Assembly (NCBI GenBank): GCA_006937955.1 | Contig: SSNP01000081.1 | Location: 2,346,978 to 2,410,977 of the forward strand | Length of the DNA stretch: 64,000 nt | DNA from: Pachypanchax playfairii | Lineage: Eukaryota; Chordata; Actinopteri; Cyprinodontiformes; Aplocheilidae | Reading direction: 5' to 3' | Part shown: piece by piece, positions 36,834 through 64,000 of the stretch | Layout: the number at the start of each line of letters is the position of its first letter | Numbering within the stretch: the first letter of the stretch is position 1 | The notes under the pieces: generated by a model | The model's input: the letters and a program-made list of their open reading frames with translations, nothing else | Databases searched by the model: none | Told to the model about the DNA's origin: nothing | Made by a program: the position numbers and the translations under genes

Positions 36834-39800
36834 TCAGTTGCTGAGATCAATGACCAAGTGCTCGTAGATCTGAGTTTTCCCTTTGAAACTGGAGGCCAGC
36901 AGGAACTGCCGGTTGTCTATGGAAACGGGAGAAAAGGCTCTTGGGGCCTGGATGTTCAGCTCTTGGAAACGAACAAACTCGCCCTTTTTGGCATCCCAAC
37001 GGTACACCTGGGTGAAAGAGTAATCGCTGCCCAGAATGGCGTACTGCCAGCTGCCCACGGCGAAGGGCTGGAACACCATGGAGCCTCGGGAGGGCATGGT
37101 TTGTAACTCTCTAAAGAGGGCTCCATCCCACTGCATCACCTTGGAGTCACCGATGAAGCGTGTTAGACAGATAAACAGATTGGATTTGACATAAAAGTGC
37201 TTCACAGCGTAAACGTCCTCCATCTCTGGGATGTCTGTGCGTCTGTCGAACTGCTTGGTGGTTTTGTCCCACTGGTAAATGACAGGTCTCTGAGAGCTGC
37301 TGGACAGGATCAGGTGAGGTTTGGAGGAGATCTCCAGGTACTCCACATCTGTGTCACGGTACCACGGGTGGAGGGACTGATGGGAATAGAAACCGTTGCC
37401 GTTCCACTTGTAGATGGTGGTGGAACCGGCCTTTGAGCTGTCCGCTATGACAAAGAAGGTTTCTCCATCAATGCGGAATGTCTCGACATCATTTGGCTTG
37501 CGGATTCTCAGGATGTCGATGCCCTGAAGCTTGATGAATTTGTTAGCAGAGATGTCACGCTTGTAGATGTGTGAGCCTCCGAACAGCTGAGCCACGATGA
37601 TGAAGAGCTGGTCGTCGATGATTAGAGGTTTGCAGATCACTGTGGACGTGCCTGTGACAAAACAGAAACGTCCCAATAGAACTGTTGATCTCACAACTCC
37701 TTTTTATTCTCTTCACTCAATATTTGGAGTTTCTTAACTTACTGTCAATATCATCAAAGTTCCTGAAGACCATCTCAACGTGATCCCATTCTTGAAAGCT
37801 GCACTTCCCTATGAAGGGTTGAGCGAACACAACATATTGGTCGTTCCCAAAGGAAAAGGCTTCCACAGATATGGATTCAAACTTCAGGGACTGGTAGGAA
37901 GCAAATTCTGTGGGGGGGGTGAAAAAAAAACATTAATTGTATCACGTATTCAAACGTCCAGAGAAGCTTTGATGAATGTGAGAACTGCATCACAGCTAGA
38001 TTATGTGTTCCACCTGTAGTGATGCAGTCGAAAGACTGAGGTGCCAAGTTGTTGATCTTCTTGTCCAACTGTGAGGCTGGACCTTTGCAGTAAATCTGAT
38101 CCACAGTGGCGTTGGTGCTGTAGATCCACTCCACCAACCATTTCAGCTTACAGTCGCATGTGAACTGATTCCCACGCAAATCTCTGGAAAAAAACAAAAA
38201 ACAAAACAATCATGAGTTTAATTCTAATAAACCTGCAGCTGGTGAGGTGCGACTTCGCTCTCTATCCTTCACAACCTCTCTACATCCAGCGTGACTATGA
38301 AAACCAAAAACTACCTCACAGAATGATGGATAGAGAAACGCTTCATCTCTCTTGTTGCTGCATGTAATTTTAATGGCGTTAAAAGCTCGAGCTGCCCACG
38401 CATTTGTCAAACCTCAGCTGAAGCGCAATAAATGATGCAGCGTTCTAAATATAGAAGAATGTCCAAACAGCAGATTATTTACTGTCTGATACATAATAGA
38501 CGATGCACATGAAATCCACATCGTTTGCGTTCGTCGTTGGATAAAATCCTACTTACACTTTAGTCAAAGCCTCAAGACCTTTGAACAAATCTTTGGGGAG
38601 AGTCTCCAGATTGTTGTAGGCCAGACTCCTGAGGAGGAGATGAAAACATTAACTTGCTAATAACACCATAACCTTTTTTTCTTAATACCATTTTGTGCAA
38701 ACAGGTAATGCCAGTCGGGAAAATAAAATTAGGAACTCTGCTTATAGAAGCTTAAGGCAATATTTTACAAGCCGCCTCCACGACCATTTTATGAACCTCT
38801 AATTCAAAACAGAAGGAGAAAACAAGATCTTATTGTTGAAAGTTTATTTTCCAGGTAACTCTTTTACAAAAGCTACAAAAGACTTTAACGAATGTTACTT
38901 ATAATGACTAATCTGTAATAAAACATATATAAAAAAGACTTTTCTGTAGCAAATGGGTGCAGCAGGACTGTTACAAGAGCAGGATTTGCTTTATAATCAT
39001 TATAACAGCTGCACAGTGTTAGAAGATACGTGACATTACAAGCTGTGCAATAACCTTTGTCAGCGTTTCACAGGAATAGTGCTTTTCTGCTACTGCAGAC
39101 AGGTTACACCCTGTAATTGTGTATGTGTGCTCTATTTTTTTTTGATAAATAACAAATCTTGTTTTTGCATAGTTGGTGAAAATATACATTTTGTACTTAC
39201 AGGTGCACCAATGTTTTCAGTCCACGGAAAGCGTAGGGTGATATCGATCTGATTTGGTTGTTTTCTATAAATCTGAAGAAGGTTTTAAGTAAATGTGTTA
39301 GAAAATAGTTATTTTTGTACATTAAAAGAAGCTTTTTGTAGTAATATGTATCATTAACTCACAGATACTCGAGACGAGGAAGACCAAGGAATGCATCTTC
39401 ATTTATCGACTGTAGGTCGTTGGCTGTAAAGAGGCTACGTAAAGAGATCTTCGGGTTAATATTTTATTACTAAGAGTCACCAGCTGTTGGTCACAAACCC
39501 CCAAACTGTTTGGAAACTCAGTATTGTTAAAATGATAACTTAAATCCCTTTGTGAGATCAGGAATTCATGCACTTTGAGGAGTCTGCAGTCTTACACAAC
39601 TGTTTATAGTAGTGACTCAATCACGACTCAGACATAAAGGATCCCCCCCAACCCAAATAAAAAAAAGAAAAGAAAAGAAAAAGGAATTCCGCTGGAGTAC
39701 ATCTGGTTCTGCAGTCACATGTTTGTACACATATATATTTAGGAAATAACTACTTGCAGATATGCATAGATGCATAGATCAGACTAACCATTAAAAGTAT

Positions 39801-40444
39801 AGAAAAACATTTAGAAAGATATTTTGTACATTAAGTTATTTTTTGCATTTCTATCCAATCAACATCTATTAGCTGTGGAAGGGGAATGTCTTGAGCATTA
39901 AACATGGCGTTGATCAGCTCACAAGGGACTGACAGCATGACAGAAACACACGCACGCACACATGCGCGCGCGCACACACACACACAAAGCTCAGAACAGA
40001 TTTCTCACAGGAGGTGCAGGGCAGGCGCGTGGATGAAGCTCTCTTTAGCGATTTCAGTGAATTCCGACTTGACGAATGAGCTGAAGGAGGAAAAACAATT
40101 TTACAAAAAATAAACTGTTCAGCTTTGCAGCAGACTTGTCTCGTGCGAACAGTTGTTGCAGTCTGTTCCTTAGATATGCAGGATGCATCATTCTAACAGA
40201 GACGGTTTATGACCGTAAAAATAACAATAAAATAAAATGCGACTTACAGTGATATGACATCGGGGGGGAAGCTGCGAGGGATCGACCCTGCGCTTTCGCA
40301 CAACGCGTTATCTTTGGTACATGTACAAGACAAGGGACAGCGCGGCTGCCTGGCTCTCTTGCAGTCCACTAAAAGTAGAGCAGACGCCACCACAAGTGAG
40401 CCAAGCCAGAGCGATCTTTTGGGTATTTTGCGTGGATTCTCCAT
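36834..40444 (-). CDS. lgi1: LGI1, leucine-rich glioma-inactivated 1, complete
   Basis: Secreted neuronal protein that bridges ADAM22 and ADAM23 across the synapse and regulates AMPA receptors and Kv1 channels; human mutations cause lateral temporal epilepsy. Exons in transcript order: 40444-40248, 40080-40009, 39434-39363, 39272-39201, 38628-38557, 38183-38014, 37907-37743, 37651-36834. This gives 545 aa (human 557). A signal peptide covers about residues 1-28. The N-terminal cysteine cap is C36, C40, C42, C49 ([14 protein letters not shown]). Four successive 72-nt exons encode the leucine-rich repeats, one repeat length each. The C-terminal cap has [10 protein letters not shown], and the last two exons encode the seven-bladed EPTP propeller. 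LGI1 rather than LGI2-4 is shown by [23 protein letters not shown] and RPVIYQW. Teleosts may carry lgi1a and lgi1b; which copy this is cannot be told. The long ORFs antisense to exons 1 and 8 are shadows. Confidence 0.96.
39949..39989. repeat. CA/CG-rich dinucleotide tract
   Basis: An imperfect CA and CG alternating tract in lgi1 intron 2, about 20 bp from the exon 2 donor side. Confidence 0.8.
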
Positions 40445-42280
40445 CCCTGCAAACCGCTGCGGGCACGACTTGCGCGTCGAACAGCCCTACACATGAACCA
40501 GGGTCTGCGCTGTGGTTCCCGTCCCTCTGCTGCTGCTGCCAGAAGGCCAAACGACGCGCTGTCCGCTCTTGTGAATCTCCGAGGGCTGTGCGCCTTCACG
40601 GCTCCGAGGGGCGGGGAGTCAAAGCGTCCCCACAGAACTGCAATTAAAAAACACCCCAGACAAAAAATCAATAACCCCTGTGACAAAAATGAAAACTAAT
40701 CAAAAAAAGTCTGCTGAGCCCTTCCAGAGTCGAGGAGGAGGCCAGCTGGCGATGTGACAAACGCGGTGTGAGGGCAGGTGGGGATCCCAGCGGGAGCAGT
40801 AGGATCATCTCCATCCAAAACCACGCCTATGATTTTAGCAAACCACACTCGCTCCCTGTCAAGCTTATTGAGGATTCCGCCCAATGGGCCGCGGAATTGA
40901 GCAATTTCTCTTGAATCAGCCAGAGAAAATGTAACCCCAACATGAGCCAGCAGATTACTGGCGCAGACGTGCACAACGAGCTGCAGCCTGTGTGCGGAAT
41001 GAAAAAAAAAAACAGCTGAAATGTTTTATTATTGTGATGATATAACTATAGCTGCAATATCAACTCATTAAAACGCATTTTGTTATTATTATGTTATTAT
41101 TTTATCATAATTAAAAAATTATAGCATCTTGTGGTTACGGGTATTTTGGCGTGCATTTCATAGTTTCTACGCGGTTTCCATGGTGAATGCGGGATGCAAA
41201 GTGTTTCTAACCAGTGATGGAGGGGAGTGGGGAAGCCCTCCTGTCATCAGACATCTGTTGTTTGTGGAAGGAGCTCTACTTTCTCTCTAAGACTCACACA
41301 AAAACAACTCTCTTTGCTTTTGAACATATTTGATGTTTCTGCAGAACATCACTTTCCAGTGCTTGTAAAACACCTTGACTCTTGTTTCATCTACAAGAAG
41401 TCCTCCAGAAGGTCTCCACCATCTAATTTTACAGCCTCCATTGGTAAGATTAATATGTTTACACCGCGCGCCTGGCCTGACCGCGTGCGTCAGATCCTTC
41501 TGGGAAGACGCATTAAAAGGTCTCTAAATACATTCGCTCTGTTCTGGACCTCCCGTCTCTCTCTGTCCCTGATGTAATTATACCATTAGATATCCAGAGC
41601 CAGTTTGGCTTCATAATATAATTTTGCTTGTAAAATAAAAGCCAGGCATTTAGTAGCGCAAGACCATGATGTGGAAAATCCAGTGTTGTGTACTGTGTTG
41701 CAGCAAAAGGAGAAAGAGTGGACATTCTTCTTCTATGACAAAAATGTGGACATGGATTGGAGAAGTTTGAATGAGTTCCCAAAGCAACAAAAGTATTTTT
41801 CACAAGTTTTGTTGAACCACATGGAGAACACTGGAGTTCATTGTTGTGCTGCTTGATGATGGGTAGTGTCCGGCCTCCATAAATGTCACCATTCATCACC
41901 GGAGTAGAACACAGAGTATCCAGAAATATGGTCACAGTGAGCGCAATGTGCCACGCTTTTCATGGAATTTTGAGGTTGGTTTGTTGTGGCTGATGTGTGA
42001 ATTTTTAAAGGGTGCCAACAAGCTTCTTCAGTTCAAATACTCCCGAAATCACTGTGCAAAAAGAGCTTTTCTTTTGGTTTTCAATATTTAAGTTTTATGG
42101 AATCAAATCTGAATTTTCTGCCATTGCAACATTCATATTGCTTTCAACTTGACACAGAGAGGAGATCATTTTCTGGATACTGAAAGAACATTGTTTTTAC
42201 CTTGAAATTACTTAATTTAGTTCAAAATAAATATATTTGAAATACTTGTCTTCATCTATTTCATTGTACCTTCAAAGCCA

Positions 42281-42600
42281 CACAGTAGATCAGTTAGCAA
42301 CACTGTTGACTTGCAGCAAGTTGGTGGTGGATTTAAAACTTAGCTGGTTCTGTCTTCATGGAATTTGCATGTTCTCCTTGTGCATGTGGCATTTTTCTCC
42401 AGGGAATCCGGTTTACCCCCTCAGACCATGAACATGCATGCTAGTTTAACTGCCAACTCTAAACTGGGTGTGTGTGAATGTGAAAGGTTATTTGTCTCAC
42501 TGATGAACCTACAACCTGTCCAGGTGTAGCTCCGCCTCTCAACTTGAAGCTATCAGCTCTGCATGATTCTAGACTGGAACATGATGTGGGAAATGGATGG
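42281..42600 (+). repeat. Dispersed teleost repeat (copy 2, longest)
   Basis: About 320 bp. It has the typical order of this fish repeat: AGCAACACTGTTGACTTGCAG, GGAATTTGCATGTTCTCC, GGTTATTTGTCTC, ACCTGTCCAGG, and an AAATGGATGG end. Short copies occur at 24131 (+) and 56498 (-). It is non-coding. Confidence 0.7.
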
Positions 42601-44216
42601 CATCTAATGGAAGTCATGTTAATGCAGTCTTATAGCTGACAGAAAGTGGTTACAGCTCCAAGCAAAATGTATTTTAAACTGTTTTTGTTAGATTTTTTCC
42701 CAGTTTCATTGTTTTTGTTGTTTATTTTGATGATATATTGGAAAAATCCATCAGAACCTTAAAATGGACCTGTAACTTTACTAAAGAAATCTGGGAGCTG
42801 GAGTAGTCTAATTGTATTCCTTTTTGGATGTAAAACCTGCAATAACAAAAAAGAAATCATTAAAGATTCAATAAGTGCAAGTTGCAGGAGTCATTTTATT
42901 TTGAAATATCCAGATGAATAATCCAAAATATTCAGTTCACTAAATTATGTTCATTTGAATGTATTCTAAAAGTTGCAGAGACATCTTGAAAAATCAGGTC
43001 CAAGCTTCAAATCAGGCTCCAAAATCTAAATGTGAAAAGCTGTTTTCATTTTAATGTATATCAAGGTGCTCTTATGGTTGCTAGGTAATATACTCCAAAT
43101 GAGAGTGGTGAGGTTGGAGAGTGGGCTGGATCACACTGAGGAGAGTGGAGGTGAGTATCCAGATATATGCTGCACAGAGTGAAGTAGAGATGGAACAAGA
43201 ACTTCAGGCTGAGCATCTCCTGCGGTGCATTTTTAAAACGAGACAAGTTGGTTGTAAGTTCAGTGGAAATATTTTTGATAAACATTAACAACTTTCAGCA
43301 AAATGGCCATGAGTTTACTAACTACACTCTGGCATGGAGGAGGGGCTTAAGCTGGTCTTAAGAAGAAGAAGCTGTTGAGATGATGGAGAAAAGTTTTCTA
43401 CTTCAGCCCAGTGAGAAACAACCAGCAGATGGAGCCCAATACCAGACTTCAGTCAACAAAACCAGCAGAAAAGCAGAAAAAGTAAAGACAGGAGACAAGG
43501 TGGAAGCCTGAAACATACTGAAGCCCATCAGATGGTCAGATCCCCTCTTACCTAAACATATAACCCACTGTAATAAAGTCATTTCAAGGTAAACGTTCTG
43601 TGCAGTGTTGAGCTGGGAACCATATTCTGCCATTTAAATATATTTCACGAGATTTGAAGGATAACATGAGTTATAATGTTTAAATTTTAACCCCATGTGG
43701 CTGACTGTTGTTTACCCTTTTTACATACAGGTTTCATATCTAATGAAACCTGATGGAGGTGTGTTCAACCCCCCTCAACTCTGTGAATCTCCCAGACAGC
43801 CTGTGGATTTGCAAGACATCCTAAATGGTAACCGCTGTTTAATAAATAAACCTGTGAATATTTTTAATTCATGTTTATTAATCAGGCTTTTCACATCAAA
43901 AAGTTTTGGAAGGAAATTTCACCCTGTCAGTAGCTTAAATTTGTCATTAAACTTTTTATTCACCCCCTTTCCTCAGAATTATTGCACATGAATACTTTAG
44001 ACAAATGTAAACTGTTTTTCCTCTTTTTTTGTCCAAAAAAACAAACAAACGAAAAAAAAAGCAATTTTAAACATATTAGAATTTCAACTTCAGAGGAATT
44101 TTAAGCTGGAAGTCTAAGTTTGTAAAAAGCATAATAACTAGAGCATAAAAATAAAATATGCTATTTAATAAAATAATGATTAAACAGTCAGTCAACCATG
44201 CATTTTTATCAGTTGA

Positions 44217-44230
44217 CCAGCAGGTGGCGA
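44217..44230 (+). promoter_or_regulatory. CTCF-like motif upstream of myof
   Basis: CCAGCAGGTGGCGA fits the CTCF core CCASYAGRKGGCRS at 13 of 14 positions. It lies 526 bp upstream of the myof start codon and faces into the gene. This is a sequence match only. Confidence 0.5.
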
Positions 44231-44682
44231 CAGTTGTAAGTGTTGGTGCATTGCGGTTCCTTACTGTGGAATTTACAGATCTATTAGAACTATTCTCACT
44301 ATTATTATTGTCAGCACGTTTTTATTTCTAAACTAAATCCCTTATCTTACTTAAATATTCTGAACACCGCGAAACTGTGTGAACACAAAGTGTTTGTAGT
44401 CTGTGTAAATAATATAGCCTAAATAATATATATAAAAAAAAACAGTTTCAAACTGAGAAGAAGTTCAGCGTGTGATTTAAAGGGGATTTGATCTCAAACA
44501 AAACATTGGGGCAGTTACATTTTGTTGCTTTGTTTTAATTATTGTGCTTTATCATCTAGCCTGACGTGAAATAACACGCCTTAAGTCCATGTATCATGTT
44601 GATCGAAAATACCGTAATACCACGTGTTCGCGCGCACAATTAAAAAGGCTGGTTTGATCGTCTCTTCCGAAGTGAAGGCTGG

Positions 44683-44738
44683 ATGGAAGTTACGGACAAC
44701 TACCTTCCCGATGGAATATGAAACATTTCTCTAAATAA
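44683..44738 (+). promoter_or_regulatory. myof: Three short uORFs before the myof start
   Basis: ATG codons at 44683, 44711 and 44718 open overlapping ORFs of 12, 7 and 6 codons, which stop at 44721, 44734 and 44738. All end before the main ATG at 44756. They matter only if transcription starts upstream of 44683, which I infer from a TTAAAAA box near 44640. Confidence 0.4.
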
Positions 44739-44755
44739 AACTCGATTTTATCACA

Positions 44756-59910
<15,155 letters not shown>

Positions 59911-61721
59911 AAAGCGGTGATGAGAAGCTGAATAACTTCCATCAGCAGAACTTCCTGTTCAAAGTTACATCCATCAGAAGACAGACAACATCTTGAATAT
60001 TCAGCATTTATGTTATTACTTTTACTTTTGGAGACAAGAATTTAAACTTTTTTTTCCCAGAAAATAAAAATATTATAACAATCAATGTTTTAATGTGCTC
60101 TAAGTTGAAAAAATGTTACTAAAATTTGTTATTTTCTTTTTAAAACAGATAAAATCATGTCCACTAGTAATAAATAACATGCAGCAACACTGGAATGTAT
60201 TTTTTCCTTTTCCTTTATTATTATTTTTTTTTTTGCTGTATGAACATTTTTATCACAAATTACAAAATTGTTTTCTGCTTGTATGCATCATATTTTTAAT
60301 AATCCTTTTATATATTATCTTTTTTTAATAAATCAAACATTTTTATGATTATATAATTTGTTTATTGGAGTTTTCTCAACATTTTGCTAAGTTGGAGAAG
60401 TTATTTCTTTGTGATGAGTTAAACATGTTTGTTCAACATGGTGATGGTCTGAAGGATGAAAGTGTTTTTGTGTCTTGTGGTTTTGGCTTACAGTGACCTG
60501 TGACGCAGACAACTAGTATGTAAATGACAGATTGCATATATTATTGCAGATTTTAACTTCAAAATGAGATATTTTGAATGTGAGAAAAAGTTCTACAGTG
60601 GAATTAAGTAAAACTAATTCTTGATGCAAAACTGTTTGATTAGCAACAAGTATGAATGCTTTAGTTCATAGATGTGTATAAAATATTGGCAAGCCTAATA
60701 TAAAATAAACATACTATGATTGAAAAACAGTGAAAAGTGTTAAAACACCATCAATTTTTCAACATAACTTTATTTTCTTCTCTCCTTTATTTCGTTCTTA
60801 ATCTAACCTTTATTTTACCAGGTAGCTATTTAAATTGGCTAAATAATACCACATTTGCTGTTCAAATATTACATAAATATTAAAAAGATCAAACAGTGAG
60901 CTTGCTGTGGATGATGAGCTACTTTTTCTGGCTTAGCTCGCCCTCTGGTGGATTCTTTAAAAATTGCAGCGGAATTGAACTCACCGGGATTTTACGACAG
61001 CAAATTGCTTTTTGGTGTTGTTGCTAGGCTACAGTCTTACGGTCTTTACCGTCGTTCCAGCTGGAAGGAGTGAAAGTTCATTAATATTAGATCAACAACA
61101 TTTAGCATAACACAGTTTGTATGTAGAAATATTTAAACGTTTTTAATGCACCACTTTTGGATGTGTCACGCAAAGAAGGACATGCTTGTAAGTGGAAACG
61201 TATTTCTTTGTTTAAATAACACCGCTAGTTTCTTATATCGATGCTAGCGAACAAAGCTAATGTTTACGTCATTAGTCATGTTAGCCTAACGGTTGTTAGC
61301 GCTGCGTTATGTTTTGATGTTAGGGTAACAAACGGTAAAAAATCCTTAAAATTTCACCGTGAGGCTAGTTACGTTTTAATACGTACGGGGAAACATACAT
61401 TTGTAAAGTAACTCTGTCATGTTGAGTTAGCTCGCTGTAGCTATGTGTTATTTATCTGCTAAAACATGTACATGTGCACACAAAAGAATTAAAATCGTAC
61501 AGGCAAGAGCGCTAAACAGAAATGTATGATTTAATATTTTACTGTATTTAGTGACCTTTTAGGAATAGCCATGTCAGGTGAAGGTGTAGTGTTGTTATTG
61601 TTACTATTTTTAATATATATCTATTTGTTTGCCATGGTATGACAAAGCTTTTCAGTTTTAAACGTTGTTTTCTCTCCAACAGTTAAGTGGGATCCTTGTA
61701 TGACCTGTCAAAAATAAAGTG
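59911..61721. other. Spacer myof / parg
   Basis: About 1.8 kb. It contains the myof 3' UTR and its AATAAA (60063-60068), AT-rich DNA, a CTCF-like motif at 60938-60951, and the parg promoter. A likely non-coding first parg exon ends at 61187 (donor GTAAGT). The second exon begins after the acceptor at about 61681. Confidence 0.6.
60938..60951 (-). promoter_or_regulatory. CTCF-like motif between myof and parg
   Basis: On the minus strand, CCACCAGAGGGCGA fits CCASYAGRKGGCRS at 13 of 14 positions. It faces back towards myof, opposite to the motif at 44217. This is a sequence match only. Confidence 0.55.
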
Positions 61722-64000
61722 ATGGATTCTCAAAGAAGGTAAATTTGTTATTAAATAAGTTTATTTTACTTTCTTCAAAGGGGGTGAACATGTAATTGTG
61801 TCCTACAGGGTTTATCTTTTATGAGTAGATTTGTTAAGTCTTCACATTAAATATATCTGTTACAGAGAGCTGTGTGTGTAGTGTTTTTATTTTCCCCTCC
61901 TTTTTATTTTGCTGCAGTTTGACTGATGAAGGTGCAATAAGTGATGTTCCGCAGGGAGAGGAAAAAGAAGAACCATGTTGTATACCACAAATGTCTAACC
62001 AAACAAAAGACCATGTCCCATCAGCGAACACACCTGATGGCCTACCTGCTCAGAACTCAGTGAACTGTGCGTCCCCATATGAAGCGGCTGATTCTGTGCT
62101 TGAAAGCAGCAGAAGTAACTCGTCACTTACCAGCAGCTCTAATGGGCAGAAATCCAAAAGACCTAATTCTCCTGGTCCTCTCCCAGTTAAAACAACTTGT
62201 GCTGGTGTCCATTCAACACACCCAAAACTCACCCTTTGTCTTAGTAATAGTCCTGGGAAAGTTGCAGGTACCCCCAGCGATGTGGAGATGCTGAGTCCTG
62301 ACAGTCCAGTATGTAAAACAGAAGATCGGAGCAGCTCTGCAGTTACGTGTGTTGATGTAAGCGCTTGTGCCGAAGACTCTGGGTCTGAGAAGACTCAGTT
62401 AATGGAATCTCAACAGGTTTTCAAAGATTCTGACTCTGGAAGTTCGGCCAAAGACAGAGTTCATTCTTTTACCGTTAGCACCGAAGAAGATGATGCGGAG
62501 AAAGCTGAGTGCAGTAGTTCATCTGTGACCCAGGACCCAAGGGAAAGTCGGCCAGATGCAAGTTTAAGACGGTGCTTTTTAACACTTGTACTACTCTGGG
62601 ACACTTTTTGCTCTATTTTGGAGTTACTGTTTATTCTGTGTCACTTATGCTCACTTGTTCTCACTGACCTCATGTGCTTTTGCAGAGATTTGGATGAAAG
62701 ATGTTTGGGAACACCCATAAATGAGCTCAACAGATTACCTCAGTGTGCCCCCCCTCTGTCGTACCTGAAAGCCACACCTAATCACACTGTCACAATCAGG
62801 GTGAGTCAGCAGCCTCTTGTACTTTGTACATCTGTGTGTTTGTTTGATAAAAATAATAAAATATAACAAGAAGACAGATGTGAAAGGGCAAATGGTTTCC
62901 TGGGAATATACTCAGTGTTTTAATTAAAGATAAGATAGTGAACTAAAATCCTGTTTAGATTCAGAGAGCATGAATTAGAAAAGAGAAACTGCTCTGGGCT
63001 GAGCTGAGCCATCCTCTGCTTTTCCCTCTGGGCTTCTTGTCAGTAGAATTTCTTTCAGACTGTTCGCTGCTGGAAGTCCCACAGGAACACTGTCAGTGCT
63101 GGTGTGTAACTGCAACAAGCTCTTGTCCAAACTAGACTCATTTCAGTAAATCACAAGATTTTTTGGGCATTTTAATTAGTGTTGAAATAAAATTCTCATA
63201 AAAATGAATAAACGGATGTTTTTAACTTGCCTGTTACAGACAGATCTCCTCAGAGAGGGTGAGGTCCCTGTTCCCTTCCCCTCCAAGTTCAGAGATGCAT
63301 GGGATGATGGGTTGGTGAAGATGCCCTGCTCCGAGAGGAATCTGTTTCCTATGGAGACTGAGGTATACTTGTTGTAATCTTGTGTTTTAGCTGTATCACA
63401 GCTGTTTATTAAAACATACAGTTTTCCTAGAATATTATCAGCTTATAGACTCTGTTATAAAATGTTCTTTTTATTTGTCTGTCACAAGGATGGAAGTGGT
63501 GTCCAGAGTCGATGGGACTTAATCAAAACTGCATTACAGAGAGGGTTTAAAAGTTGTCTGGATGTGAGGGTGAGAGCTGCACATCTGGACTGAGATGTCT
63601 GACTAATCACACAGTTTAGACACATTTAATAAATCACCTTCCTCTCTTGGTTTCTGTTCTGCTTCAGTAACAAACTTGTCAGCTCTTGTTCATAACAAAG
63701 AAGGAAAACAAACCCAGTGAAAACTGTTTTTTTTAACATTATTTAACAAATATACTAATATTAGAGAATTTTTCTGATATATTTTCTATTTAAACTGTCT
63801 GATGTATTTTAGAGACACAGAACAGATTCCATAAACAACCACATGGTGGCAGAATAAACTACAGTTCTATTTCAGGTTTAGGTGAACCACGCTGCATTAT
63901 GAAATTATCTTAGAATAAATAACTGCCAGTTCTTTTTTTCAGGATGCAATATTGAGGTACCACACAGCTAATGCAAAGAAATGGGACTTTACTGCCTTAA
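61722..64000 (+). CDS. parg: Poly(ADP-ribose) glycohydrolase, 5' part
   Basis: PARG cleaves the ribose-ribose bonds of poly(ADP-ribose), mainly in the nucleus, and reverses PARP signalling after DNA damage. Exons in the window: 61722-61738, 61918-62571, 62686-62800, 63240-63362, 63489-63569, 63943-64000 (cut by the edge). They encode 349 aa. ATG at 61722 is the first in frame. Residues about 6-223 are a low-complexity, Ser-rich acidic regulatory region with no clear homology. The conserved region then starts: LGTPINELNRLPQC, NHTVTIR, DLLREGEVPVPFP, VKMPCSERNLFP, SRWDLIKTAL and KKWDFTAL all match the helical accessory domain of PARG. The macrodomain with the catalytic glutamates lies past the edge. 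Vertebrate PARG N-termini vary in length; this one is shorter than human before the conserved part. Confidence 0.93.

Larger units (their letters stand above)
40445..44755. other. Divergent spacer lgi1 / myof
   Basis: 4.3 kb between two divergently transcribed genes. It holds the lgi1 promoter and 5' UTR near 40445-41000, a dispersed repeat at 42281-42600, an exon-like ORF at 43731-43827, a CTCF-like motif at 44217-44230, and the myof promoter. I recognised no further gene. Confidence 0.65.

Noticed and set aside
36858..37436. Plus-strand ORFs over lgi1 exon 8
   Set aside because: Antisense shadows of the conserved EPTP-coding exon.
40321..40647. 108-aa plus-strand ORF over lgi1 exon 1
   Set aside because: Antisense to the signal-peptide exon; composition follows the GC-rich promoter.
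63835..63860. CCACATGGTGGCAG considered as a CTCF site
   Set aside because: Two mismatches in the invariant core.

Overview
This is a teleost (ray-finned fish) genomic window. It has vertebrate multi-exon genes with GT-AG introns, teleost-type DNA-transposon debris (Tc1-like, hAT-like and TTAA-flanked elements), AT-rich intergenic DNA and microsatellites. All five genes are recognisable orthologues of vertebrate genes. I see no prokaryotic, viral or organellar sequence, no rRNA or tRNA, and no CRISPR array. I rebuilt the gene models by hand from homology and splice sites. Every complete model keeps its reading frame across all junctions.

Layout. (1) 1-1480 (+): the last three coding exons of an EFEMP-type fibulin, probably efemp2, cut by the left edge. 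A short TTAA-flanked transposon sits in its last intron. (2) 1481-10651: intergenic. (3) 10652-34559 (+): complete mark2, a microtubule-affinity-regulating kinase, with 19 coding exons and 785 aa. Its large introns carry an hAT relic, a palindromic MITE, a probable false assembly gap, and a Tc1-like relic that has a second transposon inserted in it. (4) 34560-36833: convergent spacer. (5) 36834-40444 (-): complete lgi1, 8 exons, 545 aa. (6) 40445-44755: divergent spacer with one strong CTCF-like motif and one unexplained exon-like ORF. (7) 44756-59910 (+): complete myof (myoferlin), 54 exons, 2045 aa. (8) 59911-61721: spacer with a second, opposite-facing CTCF-like motif. (9) 61722-64000 (+): the 5' part of parg, cut by the right edge.

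The genes do not form a functional unit. They are extracellular matrix (efemp2), cell polarity (mark2), synaptic signalling (lgi1), membrane fusion and repair (myof) and ADP-ribose turnover (parg). In human, EFEMP2 and MARK2 lie on 11q13 while LGI1, MYOF and PARG lie on 10q, so the mark2/lgi1 boundary is a synteny junction relative to mammals. I did not find an undescribed system. The points most worth checking are a perfect 16-bp hairpin that puts a myof 3' splice site in its loop, a convergent pair of CTCF-like motifs bracketing myof, and two in-frame donors around a glycine-coding repeat in mark2.
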